DNA of 64,000 nucleotides from Bog-473 sp963743785 (lineage in GTDB: Bacteria; Actinomycetota; Acidimicrobiia; Acidimicrobiales; RAAP-2), in contig CAVURD010000020.1 of the NCBI GenBank assembly GCA_963743785.1, positions 62,001 to 126,000 on the forward strand. The letters are read 5' to 3'. A program made the translations under genes and the position numbers. Below are positions 42,513-51,566 of the stretch, one piece after another (position 1 is the stretch's first letter; the number at the start of each line of letters is the position of its first letter). A model generated the notes under the pieces. It was not told the DNA's origin and did not search any database. It saw nothing but the letters and a program-made list of their open reading frames with translations.

Positions 42513-43037
42513 CGTCTCCTCCTCAATTCTCGATCCGAGACGTCACCGTGTGCCATTGAACCTGGTGGCTGTGACATGACGTCGCGGGCTGCCACAAAAG
42601 TGCTGACGGTGGGCCGGATCGCCATTGGCGAGAGAGCCTGGTCGGCCGCGAAATGCCTGGTGTCTGGCCTGCCAAGAACCCTCCTGGCACCTCTTCTGTG
42701 TGTGTCATGAAGACCTCTTCGTCGCGCTGACAGCGCCGAGCCGTACTGTCGGCTTGGCCAGGCACCTGTACGACGAACGGGGTGGAGTCGAATCGACACA
42801 TGGCAACATTCAACGTCGACCGTTTCGCTCGCCAGGAATGGGATCTGGGTCCCCCGTGCCGTGGTGCCACCCCACCGGCCACCCGTCGATGAGAGCCTTC
42901 ACGGCCACCGAAGAGTAGCGCGCACTCCGCCGGAATTCGACGGTCGGTCGGCCGACGCGTTTGCCGCCGATATGTTCGTGGTCTGTACTACGCCCGCTAT
43001 ACCGGAAGCACCGGTGAGCGGAGGCTAGGAGGTAACC
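42513..43037. other. Intergenic region without a recognised gene
   Basis: About 525 bases separate the exporter gene from the OsmC gene. Open frames here are short, overlap in several frames and have no recognisable domain. The exporter and OsmC promoters must lie at its ends. The ribosome site of OsmC (GGAGG) is at its right edge. Confidence 0.6.
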
Positions 43038-43463
43038 ATGCCAGCGAAGGGCAGTGCCGAGTGGAAGGGTGATGTGCCGACGGGCAGTGGGACGTTCACG
43101 GCTGGCGACACCATTCGCGGGGGCTATACGTTCAAGTCCCGCTTCGAGGACGGACCGGGTTCGAATCCGGAGCAATTGGTCGCCGCGGCGCACGCGGCAT
43201 GTTTCTCGATGGCTCTCTCAAGTCTCCTGGCCCAATCCGGCCACACCCCTGACGTGGTGCACACCGACGCCACGGTGACCCTGCGACCCGTCGACGGCCG
43301 GCCCACTATCACCAAGATCGAGCTGGTCGCCGTGGGTCGGGTGCCCGGGCTCGATCAGGCCGCGTTTGCCGAACACGCCGGAGCCGCTAAGGCGGGATGC
43401 CCGGTGAGCAGGGCGCTGGCGGGCGTGCCCGAGATCACCCTCGAAGCGTCCCTGGTCCCATGA
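43038..43463 (+). CDS. OsmC family hydroperoxide reductase
   Basis: The 141-residue protein is an OsmC-type peroxiredoxin that reduces organic hydroperoxides. The two conserved cysteines are Cys55 in HAACFSMALS and Cys121 in AGCPVSRAL. EQLVAAAHA leads into the first Cys. The length is normal for OsmC proper. A GGAGG ribosome site stands about 6 bases before the ATG. It is a single-gene unit likely induced by osmotic or oxidative stress. Confidence 0.96.
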   Translation: MPAKGSAEWKGDVPTGSGTFTAGDTIRGGYTFKSRFEDGPGSNPEQLVAAAHAACFSMALSSLLAQSGHTPDVVHTDATVTLRPVDGRPTITKIELVAVGRVPGLDQAAFAEHAGAAKAGCPVSRALAGVPEITLEASLVP

Positions 43464-43618
43464 TCGACCAACGGGTCGAAATCGGGTTGGCAGCTGCCGG
43501 TCAGATCGATCTCGCGACTGCCGTATGATCACGAATGAAATCGCCGACGCCAACGGGGTCGATGCATAGTGGGCAGGCCACACCCACGGCCGCTCTTTGA
43601 CGGACCGATCGGGGTTGG

Positions 43619-44290
43619 TCAACTGCGAGGATCGGGATGGTCCAGATTCCAATGTCGAACGACGCTGCACAACCAGTCGGTCTGCTCCTCGCCGCGCGGA
43701 GCCACCAGGAAGCGGCTGATCGTCCTCTGACCCCCTTCATAGTCGCTGTACAGCAGGTCAATGACGATCCCGCGACGGGAGGTAATCCCTTGGCGGACCA
43801 TTGGCCAGTCGGGGTCGCTCGAATCGCGTATGGCTGCTTGCCAAAAACTGATGTCACCCGGTGGAACGAAGAGGTCTCTGGTTTGAGGGCGAAACGTATC
43901 AAGTTCCGGACGGATCATTGGTGGAGTTCCGGGACCGGTGAACTCGGTCCTCTCTTCGGCGCGCCACGAGTGAAGAACGGCGTTGCCCGACCCAACATTT
44001 CGAAGCGACAGAGCCAGGTAGAGAGCCCCATCGACGGCTTCCATCGTGGCCCTGCTGCCGCCCAGGTTCACCCAGTGGTCGTCTCCCCATCGGATCTTTT
44101 GTGTGGCGTCCTCGAGGCGGGACGGAAAAAGGAGGGGTCGCAATCCCACTTGGAACGCTCGTTCGGCTGTTCGGGCTGCATAGTTCGCCGAGCGAACTGA
44201 GGCGAACGTGGCAATGGCAAGGATGAGCGTGCCTGCGGCAGTGGCCAGAGATGCGATTGTCGTCCAGTTGACAGTCCCGAGCATTTCCAA
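43619..44290 (-). CDS. Hypothetical membrane-anchored protein
   Basis: The 223-residue protein has an N-terminal hydrophobic helix (about residues 11-32) followed by ANYAARTAERAFQVGLRPLL, a pattern shared by many actinobacterial proteins of unknown function, then a soluble beta-rich domain with LYLALSLRNVGSGNAVLHSW. No enzyme motif is visible. ATG 44290 is the start. The gene is convergent with OsmC, with no operon. Confidence 0.68.
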   Translation of the reverse strand: MEMLGTVNWTTIASLATAAGTLILAIATFASVRSANYAARTAERAFQVGLRPLLFPSRLEDATQKIRWGDDHWVNLGGSRATMEAVDGALYLALSLRNVGSGNAVLHSWRAEERTEFTGPGTPPMIRPELDTFRPQTRDLFVPPGDISFWQAAIRDSSDPDWPMVRQGITSRRGIVIDLLYSDYEGGQRTISRFLVAPRGEEQTDWLCSVVRHWNLDHPDPRS

Positions 44291-44547
44291 AGGCTACGTC
44301 TCACGCCGGGAAGACTTGTGACCTTCTGGGCCGGCAGTGCCCTCTGACTCCCGAGAATCTGTGGCGTTGGGAGTCTCTGAGTGGGGAGCTTCGTTCCACG
44401 AGCGGTGACATTGGTCGCGCCGTGGGTCCGAGCAGGCTCGGTTGACTGATAAGAGTGCGCTCCGTTAGAGGCGCGCTCCGTGGGACTCGGGGCAACCGGG
44501 TAACCGACCGCAAGGCGGGGGCTTGCAGCACCGGCGATACTAAGGAC

Positions 44548-44573
44548 GTGAGCAACGCATGAGCAACGTATGA
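44548..44573 (+). promoter_or_regulatory. Three 11-bp tandem starts: two overlapping mini-cistrons before a membrane-protein gene
   Basis: A near-identical 11-base unit (GTGAGCAACGC, ATGAGCAACGT, ATGAGCAATCT) repeats three times. Read as codons it gives a four-residue mini-cistron from GTG 44548, whose TGA overlaps ATG 44559 of a second four-residue mini-cistron, whose TGA overlaps ATG 44570 of the real gene (ATGA at 44559 and 44570). This may act as a reinitiation relay or be a slipped-strand duplication. Confidence 0.6.
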
Positions 44574-45736
44574 GCAATCTGCTGTTCGCAATCGGCGTGA
44601 TCGTGGTCATTTTCACCGGGGCCAGCGTGCTGTTCACGATTGTGCTTCCCAGGGAGCCCAAGGGGTTCCAACGTGTCTCGGTCTTCGTCCTCCGAGTGGT
44701 CCAGTTGGCCTTCATCGGTCTCTCGCGGGTGGCGCGAAGCTACGAGGGGAAGGATGCGCTGCTGGCACCGACCGCACCGGTGGCGCTCGTCGCCCAGCTG
44801 ACATTCTGGGCCGGCTGCTTCATCGTTGGATTCGGCCTTATGCTGGAGAGGACGACCCATGACCTCGTCTCGGCGCTGGCCCAGGCCACCGGCTCGGTCT
44901 TCACCGTCGGGACAATCAACCTCAGTGGGCGGCCCAACAGAGCGGTGGACATTGCCGCCGGGGCGACCTGGGTGGTCATCGTCGCCCTGCAAATCGCCTA
45001 TCTTCCGGCTCTGTACCAGGCCTTCAACCGCCGGGAGAGCTTGGTCGCCATGTTGGAGAGTCGAGCTGGAGTCCCGGCGTGGGGTCCCGAGGTGCTGGCA
45101 CGGCACCAGTTGGTCGGCATCATCGACACGCTGCCGGAGTTCTATTCCTCCTGGGAGGGGTGGTCGGCCGAGTTGGCCGAAAGCCACACCACCTACCCGG
45201 TCATGTTGCTGTTTCGTTCGCCCGATCCGTGGTTCTCTTGGCTGGTCGGACTCTTGGCAGTTCTCGACGGCGCCGCGATGCACCTGGCCCTGGCGCCCGG
45301 TACCGCCTCGTCTCAGTCGCGGTTGTGCCTCCGCATGGGCTTTACCGCACTCAATCGCGTGGCCAAGGTCCTGCGGTGGGAAGTGGACCCGGACCCCGAT
45401 CCGGAAGGTGACATCAATCTCACCTTCGATGAATTCGCCGAAGCAGCAGCCATGTTGGAAAAGGTCGGATTTCCGCTCGAACGAAGCGCAGAGGAGGCAT
45501 GGCCGGACTTCCGCGGATGGCGGGTGAACTACGAAACAGTGGCCTACCGGCTCTGCGACTATCTGACCGCACCTCCCGCTCCGTGGTCGGGCAGCCGCCG
45601 TCATTTGCGCTCGGGTGTGGTGGCGCCGCGCCGGCCGCCACAGCGGGCCCCGGGCGTCTTGGAAAAACACCGGCCAGAAGTGATCATCCCAGCAACCGGT
45701 CATCGGCGGGACTCCTCACCCAGAAGAATCGAATGA
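44570..45736 (+). CDS. Membrane protein with ion-channel-like pore segment
   Basis: The 388-residue protein has about four hydrophobic helices (near 4-24, 40-58, 73-96 and 124-146). Between the last two lies LAQATGSVFTVGTINLSG, similar in position and sequence to the pore helix and filter of two-helix potassium channels, though not the canonical TVGYG. The C-terminal half is soluble and of unknown function (LDTLPEFYSSWEGWSAELAE-like stretch from residue 187). Function as an ion channel is possible but not shown. The start is ATG 44570, the third of three tandem start units. Confidence 0.65.
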   Translation: MSNLLFAIGVIVVIFTGASVLFTIVLPREPKGFQRVSVFVLRVVQLAFIGLSRVARSYEGKDALLAPTAPVALVAQLTFWAGCFIVGFGLMLERTTHDLVSALAQATGSVFTVGTINLSGRPNRAVDIAAGATWVVIVALQIAYLPALYQAFNRRESLVAMLESRAGVPAWGPEVLARHQLVGIIDTLPEFYSSWEGWSAELAESHTTYPVMLLFRSPDPWFSWLVGLLAVLDGAAMHLALAPGTASSQSRLCLRMGFTALNRVAKVLRWEVDPDPDPEGDINLTFDEFAEAAAMLEKVGFPLERSAEEAWPDFRGWRVNYETVAYRLCDYLTAPPAPWSGSRRHLRSGVVAPRRPPQRAPGVLEKHRPEVIIPATGHRRDSSPRRIE

Positions 45737-46258
45737 GGGGGCGTCCGCTCTAAGCGCTCCAAATGACGGTCGGCTGTTCACTCAGCCTTTTGGGTCATGG
45801 TGAAGCTGGGGATGAACTGATTTTCGGTGGGTCCGTTTTCGCTGACCGGGCGGCTGGCAGGGGGAGCCAACTCGGCCCGGCGGGCGACCGTCCCAGCTCC
45901 GTACCTTCCCTCGCTCCCGTGATCTCCACAGGCGCCGCCCGAACCTTCCCACAGGATCTCCACAATTCGCCGCGTGCCCGCGCCGGTCGTCCCACACCCG
46001 TCCCCGGTGGGTGCGAAGGGAAATCCGTGTTGTCACGCCCAGAAATCGGTTCTGTGCGCAGCCACCGTTCTTGTTGACGAGGCGCCGGCACCCGCCCGCT
46101 TGAGGGAAGACCCCTGGACAACCCCACTCACGGTACCGATCTGGTCGATGCGGCTCAAGGTCGAGGCCCTGGCTACGGCCAGACCGTAGACGGCCGATAT
46201 CCCCGATCCGGGCGGCGCCAAACGGTAGCGTCGAGGGAGCCCAGTGAGGGGGTGAAGC
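45737..46258. other. Intergenic region without a recognised gene
   Basis: About 520 bases lack a recognisable gene. Frames on both strands are open for long stretches but are Arg/Pro-rich and show no domain. GATCTCCACA occurs twice near 45918-45963 as a weak direct repeat. Confidence 0.5.
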
Positions 46259-46438
46259 ATGGCCGTCAAGGTGATCACGGTGCCCAGAACAACGGTGAGG
46301 GGAGACCCTGGAGACGAGGCCAGGATGCTCCAAGAGGAGCTCAACGACAATGGCCCGCACATGGGGCGGCTGGTTCAGTTGCTTCCGGCCATCGGCGAGG
46401 AAGACTGGTTGTTGGCGGTCTTCGAGGTCGAAGACTGA
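46259..46438 (+). CDS. Small hypothetical protein (59 residues)
   Basis: From ATG 46259 to TGA 46436-46438 the frame encodes a small acidic protein, beginning MAVKVITVPRTTVRGDP and ending LLAVFEVED. It has a GAGGGGGTGAAG purine-rich site before the ATG, an ordinary amino-acid composition and a plausible amphipathic centre (MLQEELNDNGPHMGRLVQLL). No known family is recognised, and the strand opposite has a longer but less natural frame. I treat it as a likely real small gene with low certainty. Confidence 0.45.
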   Translation: MAVKVITVPRTTVRGDPGDEARMLQEELNDNGPHMGRLVQLLPAIGEEDWLLAVFEVED

Positions 46439-46705
46439 CGCATCGATTCGGCGGCCAGGTTGGAGGGTCCCGCTCGATCTCCGGCCGCCAGGGACCTCGG
46501 ATTGAACCGGCGGAGAGCCGAACCGCCACTTTGCGCTCGGTGCGAAGCGAAGCGTCTGCCACTTCTCGAGGTACGCCACTCTCAGCCGCGCCAGCGGACC
46601 TGCCGGGTCGAAACAGACGACGACCAGGTAGCCGCACGCGAGCATTCACACCCGGCATCCCCGGTTTCACCTCGCCACCGGCGGCGACGTTAGGGCGGGA
46701 TTGCC

Positions 46706-47035
46706 GTGGGGTATTCAACCCTTGTGATCGTCAAGCTCCGCAGCTCATATTTCGAGGTGAGGTGCGAGGCACCCGGGTGCCTGGCAACGCTCAGGGTGGG
46801 AGCCACCCGTGACTATCACCATGCGACCCAATCCTTGGCCAGGCGCGCTCAGGACGGCTTGATCTCCCACGGCTGGACCAAGGACCGCAGAGGACTCGAT
46901 ATGTGTCCCGAACATTCGCGGCTGCAGTGGGCCGAGCCACGCCACAGCCCGTCGGGCCACACTCAGCACTCGGCCGGTGATCTGACATGGGACTCGCCGA
47001 AGTTGCATCCCGACCCGGGACGGGCTCCCTCCTGA
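46706..47035 (+). CDS. Small putative zinc-ribbon protein
   Basis: The 109-residue frame encodes VRCEAPGCLATLRVG and later GLDMCPEHSRLQW: a Cys-x4-Cys pair and a Cys-x2-His pair with about 46 residues between, the arrangement of small actinobacterial zinc-ribbon proteins of unknown function. The C-terminal 30 residues look unstructured. GTG 46706 or GTG 46724 may be the start. Confidence 0.5.
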   Translation: MGYSTLVIVKLRSSYFEVRCEAPGCLATLRVGATRDYHHATQSLARRAQDGLISHGWTKDRRGLDMCPEHSRLQWAEPRHSPSGHTQHSAGDLTWDSPKLHPDPGRAPS

Positions 47036-47408
47036 AGAGGATCAATGTCCGAGCGTCCTCCACGGCGAGGGCTGAGAGAATGTTTCGGCGGCGAGGGCCC
47101 CGTCCAAGAGGGGCTCTCCCGTCGCCCTCTTCGAGGCCGTCCCGCCCATAGGGCGGCACGCTGGGACTGCGGACACACGGGTTCCGACAGCGTGGAGTGG
47201 ACGACGGGATTGACCTACTCAGCGACCTCTTTCGCCTCTGTGTCAGAGAGCCTCCGTGTTCAGTTGGTGAGAGGAGGCCCGGCCGACCGACCGTTCGTCA
47301 AGGCGAGTAGTAGGCTTGAGCATCAGTCCACTTCGAACTCGGCGACGGGCACTTCGGGCGCTGAGCTTCTCGGAATTTCCGGATGGGCGCGGCGGTTCTG
47401 TTCTTCAC
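47036..47408. other. Intergenic region without a recognised gene
   Basis: About 373 bases upstream of the membrane-protein gene have no convincing gene. The frame of the next gene is open through part of it but its composition changes at 47409, where hydrophobic sequence begins. Confidence 0.5.
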
Positions 47409-48050
47409 ATGCCCGCGGCGAAACTCGTCTTGGGCCACGCGGCACCAATCGTTCTTGAGAGCGTGGTGGCGCCGGTCGCGGCCTACTACCTGGTCTTGCT
47501 CGTTGCAGGATTCCGTGGAGCGCTGATAGGCGCATTGATCTGGTCGTTCTCAGTCGTCATTCGCCGACTCGTGCGACACGAGCGAGTTTCCACCTTGCTC
47601 TTGGTCGGAACCGCGTTGCTGATGATTCGAACGATCATCTCCTTCATCACGGGAAGTGTCTTCCTCTACTTCATTCAGCCGACGGCGAGCACGTTCCTCG
47701 CTTCGCTGGTGCTGGTCTGCTCTGCTCTTCTGGGCCGACCGTTCACTCAACGATTCACCCACGACTTCTGTCCACTCGGACCCGAACTGCTCGCGCACTC
47801 GGCCGTGCACCGATTCTTTGTGCGGGTCTCATTCCTCTGGGCGATCGCCATGTTTCTCAATGGTGCGGTTGTCCTCTGGCTGCTCCTCACCGCGCCCGCC
47901 AACGCCTTCCCGATCGAGCGCACGGGCATTTCGTTGTCGTTGACCGCCGGGGCGATCGGACTTTCGATCTGGTGGTTCGTGCGGACCATGCGCCGAGACG
48001 GCGTCACTATCCGGTTCGGAGCGGACACCCGAATGGCCGCGGTGTCCTGA
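47409..48050 (+). CDS. Multi-pass membrane protein, VC0807/DUF3159-like
   Basis: From ATG 47409 the 213-residue protein contains about six hydrophobic segments, including VAAYYLVLLVAGFRGALIGALIW and LFLYFIQPTAS-like SVFLYFIQPTASTFLASLVLV, then PFTQRFTHDFCPLG, a segment between helices typical of the VC0807-type family of unknown function. The family is widespread in actinobacteria. It is a single gene. The frame upstream to 47316 is not hydrophobic and is judged non-coding. Confidence 0.65.
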   Translation: MPAAKLVLGHAAPIVLESVVAPVAAYYLVLLVAGFRGALIGALIWSFSVVIRRLVRHERVSTLLLVGTALLMIRTIISFITGSVFLYFIQPTASTFLASLVLVCSALLGRPFTQRFTHDFCPLGPELLAHSAVHRFFVRVSFLWAIAMFLNGAVVLWLLLTAPANAFPIERTGISLSLTAGAIGLSIWWFVRTMRRDGVTIRFGADTRMAAVS

Positions 48051-48120
48051 CTGACGCCCTCGTCATTGCTCGGCGGTGTGCGATCTGGGTTCTGAGCTCT
48101 CCGCCTCCGCCCCGTGATTG

Positions 48121-49149
48121 CTATCTCGACGGGTTGACCAGAACAGCGGCACCGTTGACCCGATCGTGGGCCAAATCGGAAAGCGCGTGGTTCGCTTGGT
48201 TGAGGCGGTAGGCCACGGTCGAGACCTGGATCGGGATCTGGGCGGCGAGCCTCAGGAATTCCTCGCCGTCGGCTCGCGTATTCGCCGTCACACTGACCAG
48301 TGCGCGCTCCTCAAAGAGATGCTCCTGGTAGTTCAGTACCGGGATGTCGCTCAGGTAGATGCCGGCGACGGCCAGAGTGCCGCCGCGATCGAGGGCGGCG
48401 AGCGCGGTCGGAACCAGGCTCCCGACGGGCGCAAAGAGGATGGCGGAATCGAGCGGCTCGGGCGGATCGGCGTCGGCCTCACCGACGCTGGTGGCCCCGA
48501 GGTCGAGGGCCAGCGCCCGCGCTTCAGGGGATCGGGTGAACACGTGGACTCGAGCGCCCTCAAAGAGGGCGATTTGGGCCGTCAAATGCGCGGATCCGCC
48601 GTAGCCGTAGATGCCGAGACTTCCCCCCTTGGGCAGATTCGATCGACGAAGGGCCCGGTAGCCGATGATTCCGGCGCACAAGAGCGGAGCCGCCTCCTCG
48701 TCGCCGAAGGCGGCAGGAATGGCGTAGGCATACCGTTCGTCCACCACCACATAGTCGGCATAGCCCCCATCGAGGTCCCACCCGGTGAACAGGGGGGCGA
48801 TGCACAGATTCTCCCGTCCGGTCACACAGAACCGGCACACTCCACAGGTCTGAGCCAGCCAGGGCACACCGACTCGGTCTCCTGGGCTGAAGCGGACAGA
48901 GCCGGGTCCGAGTTCGTCGACGATGCCGACCACCTCGTGGCCGGGGATAACTCGATCGTGCTTGGGGGACAGATCACCCTCTGCCAGGTGGAGATCGGTG
49001 CGGCACACCCCGCAGACCTGGACATGGAGGCCGATGTGACCCGGCTGGGGGACGGGCACAGCACGCGTGATCTGGGTGAGGGGGTGTGAGTCGATGGGCC
49101 CCGGGGCGTCGACGGCCCAGGCCTGCATCAGTTCTGGTTGTGTTTTCAT
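48121..49149 (-). CDS. Zinc-dependent alcohol dehydrogenase (AdhA/AdhP-like)
   Basis: The 342-residue MDR enzyme carries the catalytic zinc ligands in VCGVCRTDLH, GHEVVGIVDELGPG and, later, the structural zinc cysteines in CGVCRFCVTGRENLC. NAD-binding is at LGIYGYGGSAHLTAQIA, which is unusual in having YGGS where GLGGLG is common. It belongs to the group of small bacterial zinc alcohol dehydrogenases that act on primary alcohols and aldehydes. It is a single-gene unit; an 18-base direct repeat (49146-49163 and 49168-49185) overlaps its ATG. Confidence 0.93.
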   Translation of the reverse strand: MKTQPELMQAWAVDAPGPIDSHPLTQITRAVPVPQPGHIGLHVQVCGVCRTDLHLAEGDLSPKHDRVIPGHEVVGIVDELGPGSVRFSPGDRVGVPWLAQTCGVCRFCVTGRENLCIAPLFTGWDLDGGYADYVVVDERYAYAIPAAFGDEEAAPLLCAGIIGYRALRRSNLPKGGSLGIYGYGGSAHLTAQIALFEGARVHVFTRSPEARALALDLGATSVGEADADPPEPLDSAILFAPVGSLVPTALAALDRGGTLAVAGIYLSDIPVLNYQEHLFEERALVSVTANTRADGEEFLRLAAQIPIQVSTVAYRLNQANHALSDLAHDRVNGAAVLVNPSR

Positions 49150-49185
49150 GCCTGCCTCATGTCAGCCTCATGCCTGCCTCATGTC
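49146..49185. repeat. 18-bp direct repeat at the alcohol dehydrogenase start
   Basis: TCATGCCTGCCTCATGTC occurs at 49146-49163 and again at 49168-49185, identical and 22 bases apart (two helical turns). The first copy includes the start codon of the alcohol dehydrogenase gene. It may bind a regulator in tandem or be a recent duplication. Confidence 0.6.
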
Positions 49186-49285
49186 GGCGTCCTCTGCTCG
49201 GGAGTGACCACGCGCCGCCGCAACGGGAGGACATCTCCCGGCTGAGGCGACGGTGCGGTCGACGTGACACCACCCCGTGGCGTGC

Positions 49286-50635
49286 TCAGGTCCGGGATGA
49301 AGCGCTGCGACGGCGGACCAGAGAATCGACTGACACGGCAGCCAGGAGAACGAGTGCGGTGGCGATCTCCGTTCCAGCCGTGCTGATGCCGAGCAGAGCG
49401 AGCCCGTTGTACACAGCCGCGATTACGACCCCTCCCAGCAGAGCATGCACCGCTTTCCCGCGGCCTCCGAAGAGACTCGCACCACCAATGACCGCGGCAG
49501 CGACGGCGTAGAGGACATAGGTCCCACCGTCGTACCCGACTGAAATTGAGCCCAGCCGCGACATGTACACGATGCCCGCTAAACCGGCGGTGAAGCTGGC
49601 GAGGGTGAAGGCGAGGGTGCGGATCCGAGTCACGTTGATGCCGGCCCGGCGAGCCGCCTCGGGACTGCCCCCGATCGCATAGATGTACCGACCGGTGCGG
49701 GTCCTACTGAGCAGCAGGGAAGCTGCCGCCACGATAGCAAGGACGAACGGGATGACCCACGGGACGCCGCGCAGAGGCACCAGCACGCCCCGGTTGATGT
49801 TGCACACGATCACCAGGGCGACGCCGGCGGCGGCGGCCAGGATGATCGTGGCGATGGTGATGCTCAGCGGGGGAGCGGCGAGTCCCTGCGACCGGCGTCG
49901 AACGGTTTTCAGAATGGAGAAGAAGGCGAAGAGTCCCACCAGCACGACCAGGAGAATCCAGCTGGTCACGGGGCTCATGTTCCCGTTGACCAAGTTGTAG
50001 ATCACTTTGTTGGAGCTGATGCTGATCACGCCACCGACGGCACCCTTGTCGGAATCGAAGATGAAGATCAGGACGCCGGCCCATCCCAGAAGCCCGGCGA
50101 GGGTCACAACGAACGAAGGAAGATGGAGCCTCGTGATGAGCGTGCCTTGCAACGCTCCAATGACAGCGGTCGCGGCCAGGCCCACGATCACGCCTGCCCA
50201 CCACGGCCAGTTGTACGGAGGCGAGATCAACGCAGCAACGATGGCTGCGCCAACCGCGCCGACGAAGCCAACCGACAGGTCGATCTCGCTCAAGAGCAGT
50301 GCATAAATCTCGGCCAGGCCAAGCAAGATAAAGAAGGCCGCCTGTACCAGAAGGTTGACGATATTGCCGGCCGACAGGAATTTCGGCTGTTGAATCTGGA
50401 AGATCACGATGATGACGACGAGGCCGGCCAGGATGGGGAGGGCGCCGCTCTCGCCGGCCCGGATCCGCCTCCACCAGGCGGCGACGAATTCGCTCAGCGA
50501 GCCAGCCAGGACATCGGGGGCGGCTGCGATGAGTGCCGCTTCGGGAGCACCGCCCGAGTCCACATCAATGCTGTCGGCGGGCCGAGATGGTTCCGAATCG
50601 GAGGTGGCTTCCGTACCGGCTGTGGGGTTGTCCAC
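49286..50635 (-). CDS. Sugar ABC transporter permease (XylH/RbsC family)
   Basis: The 449-residue protein has about ten hydrophobic segments. Typical segments are LLGLAEIYALLLSEIDLSVGFVGAVGA near residue 105 (the conserved EIDLSVG motif of the family) and a C-terminal AAAVIGGASLFGGRGKAVHALLGGVVIAA. The N-terminal 60 residues are acidic and unstructured. It is the permease of a ribose/xylose-type importer. It is the last gene after the binding protein and ATPase, with 9 bases between ATPase stop and its start. Confidence 0.93.
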   Translation of the reverse strand: MDNPTAGTEATSDSEPSRPADSIDVDSGGAPEAALIAAAPDVLAGSLSEFVAAWWRRIRAGESGALPILAGLVVIIVIFQIQQPKFLSAGNIVNLLVQAAFFILLGLAEIYALLLSEIDLSVGFVGAVGAAIVAALISPPYNWPWWAGVIVGLAATAVIGALQGTLITRLHLPSFVVTLAGLLGWAGVLIFIFDSDKGAVGGVISISSNKVIYNLVNGNMSPVTSWILLVVLVGLFAFFSILKTVRRRSQGLAAPPLSITIATIILAAAAGVALVIVCNINRGVLVPLRGVPWVIPFVLAIVAAASLLLSRTRTGRYIYAIGGSPEAARRAGINVTRIRTLAFTLASFTAGLAGIVYMSRLGSISVGYDGGTYVLYAVAAAVIGGASLFGGRGKAVHALLGGVVIAAVYNGLALLGISTAGTEIATALVLLAAVSVDSLVRRRSASSRT

Positions 50636-50644
50636 GACTCCTCC

Positions 50645-51448
50645 TCAGTGTCCGCCGTTGGTGTCGCCGCCGGCAGACATCCGGTCCGAGCGACCTGTCG
50701 TCATGAAATCGACCACCACCTGGCTGTCGAAATCCGAGGCAGGACCGACCGTGACCATGCGGCCGAGGCGGAGGACGGCGATCTGATCGGCCACCTCGAA
50801 GACGTCGTTGAGGTTGTGCGAGATCATCAGTACTGTCACCGTGCCGTCGGCGAGCCGTTTGATCAGATCCAGGACCATGCGGGTCTGTGCGACTCCGAGA
50901 GCCGCCGTCGGCTCGTCCATGATGACCAGCTGGGCGTTGGACATCACGGCCTTGGCCACCGCCACGGATTGCCGCTGGCCACCGGAGAGAGACTCTACGG
51001 GCTGACGGATGGATCGAATGGTGGTGACCGAGAGATCAGTCAGGGTCTTGCGAGCGGCGATTTCCATCGTCGCCTCGTCAAGTGACCCGCGTCGCAGAAG
51101 TTCGTGTCCGAGAAACATGTTCTGGACAATGTCAAGGTTGTCGCAAAGGGCAAGGTCCTGATAGATGGTGGTGATCCCCAGATTCTCGGCATCCTTCGGA
51201 CCCCGGAGATGGACGGACTTACCGTGCCAGAGGATCTCTCCTTGATCGGGTTCCCACAGGCCAGAGATGGTCTTTACCAGGCTGGACTTTCCTGCCCCGT
51301 TGTCGCCGACCAGCGCGGTCACCCGGCCAGCCGGTATGTCGAGGTCCACCTCGGTGAGCGCTTGCACGGCGCCGAAGGACTTCGTCACGCCTCGCAACTG
51401 CACCAGCGGGGCGCGTACACCGTCGAGTTCAGCGCTCTGCTCAGCCAT
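50645..51448 (-). CDS. Sugar ABC transporter ATP-binding protein (XylG/RbsA-type, single domain)
   Basis: From ATG 51448 the protein has 267 residues and one ATPase domain: Walker A LVGDNGAGKSSLVKTI, signature LSGGQRQSVAVAKAV, Walker B LVIMDEPTAALGV. XylG and RbsA normally have two tandem domains of about 500 residues, so this is the single-domain kind seen with some actinobacterial sugar transporters, acting as a homodimer. The ribosome site is GAGGAGGGG just before the ATG. It lies after a hairpin that separates it from the binding-protein gene. Confidence 0.92.
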   Translation of the reverse strand: MAEQSAELDGVRAPLVQLRGVTKSFGAVQALTEVDLDIPAGRVTALVGDNGAGKSSLVKTISGLWEPDQGEILWHGKSVHLRGPKDAENLGITTIYQDLALCDNLDIVQNMFLGHELLRRGSLDEATMEIAARKTLTDLSVTTIRSIRQPVESLSGGQRQSVAVAKAVMSNAQLVIMDEPTAALGVAQTRMVLDLIKRLADGTVTVLMISHNLNDVFEVADQIAVLRLGRMVTVGPASDFDSQVVVDFMTTGRSDRMSAGGDTNGGH

Positions 51449-51469
51449 CGTGACCCCTCCTCGAGTTCG

Positions 51470-51502
51470 GCCCGCTCCTCCCCCCAATGGGGAGGAGCGG
51501 GC
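51470..51502. terminator. Strong GC hairpin between sugar binding-protein and ATPase genes
   Basis: Fourteen paired bases (GCCCGCTCCTCCCC and its complement) close a 5-base loop, CCAAT, with no T-run. It lies between the binding-protein stop (51567) and the ATPase start (51448), in the same arrangement as the hairpin at 27240-27278. It probably lowers read-through or protects the binding-protein mRNA end. Confidence 0.7.
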
Positions 51503-51566
51503 TACGGCTTGGAGTACGCCTCGAACTCTATGCGATCGCCCGAAGACGGGCGTCCGAACGCCTTTC

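Noticed and set aside
43158..43168. GGTTCGAATCC, resembling a tRNA T-arm
   Set aside because: It lies inside the OsmC reading frame and no acceptor, D or anticodon stems can be formed around it.
45918..45963. Repeated GATCTCCACA as possible DnaA boxes or origin
   Set aside because: Only two copies, with two or more mismatches to the DnaA consensus, no AT-rich unwinding region and no dnaA or dnaN nearby.
45782..46645. A 287-residue minus-strand frame
   Set aside because: It is Arg/Pro-rich, has no domain and overlaps a more natural small plus-strand gene.
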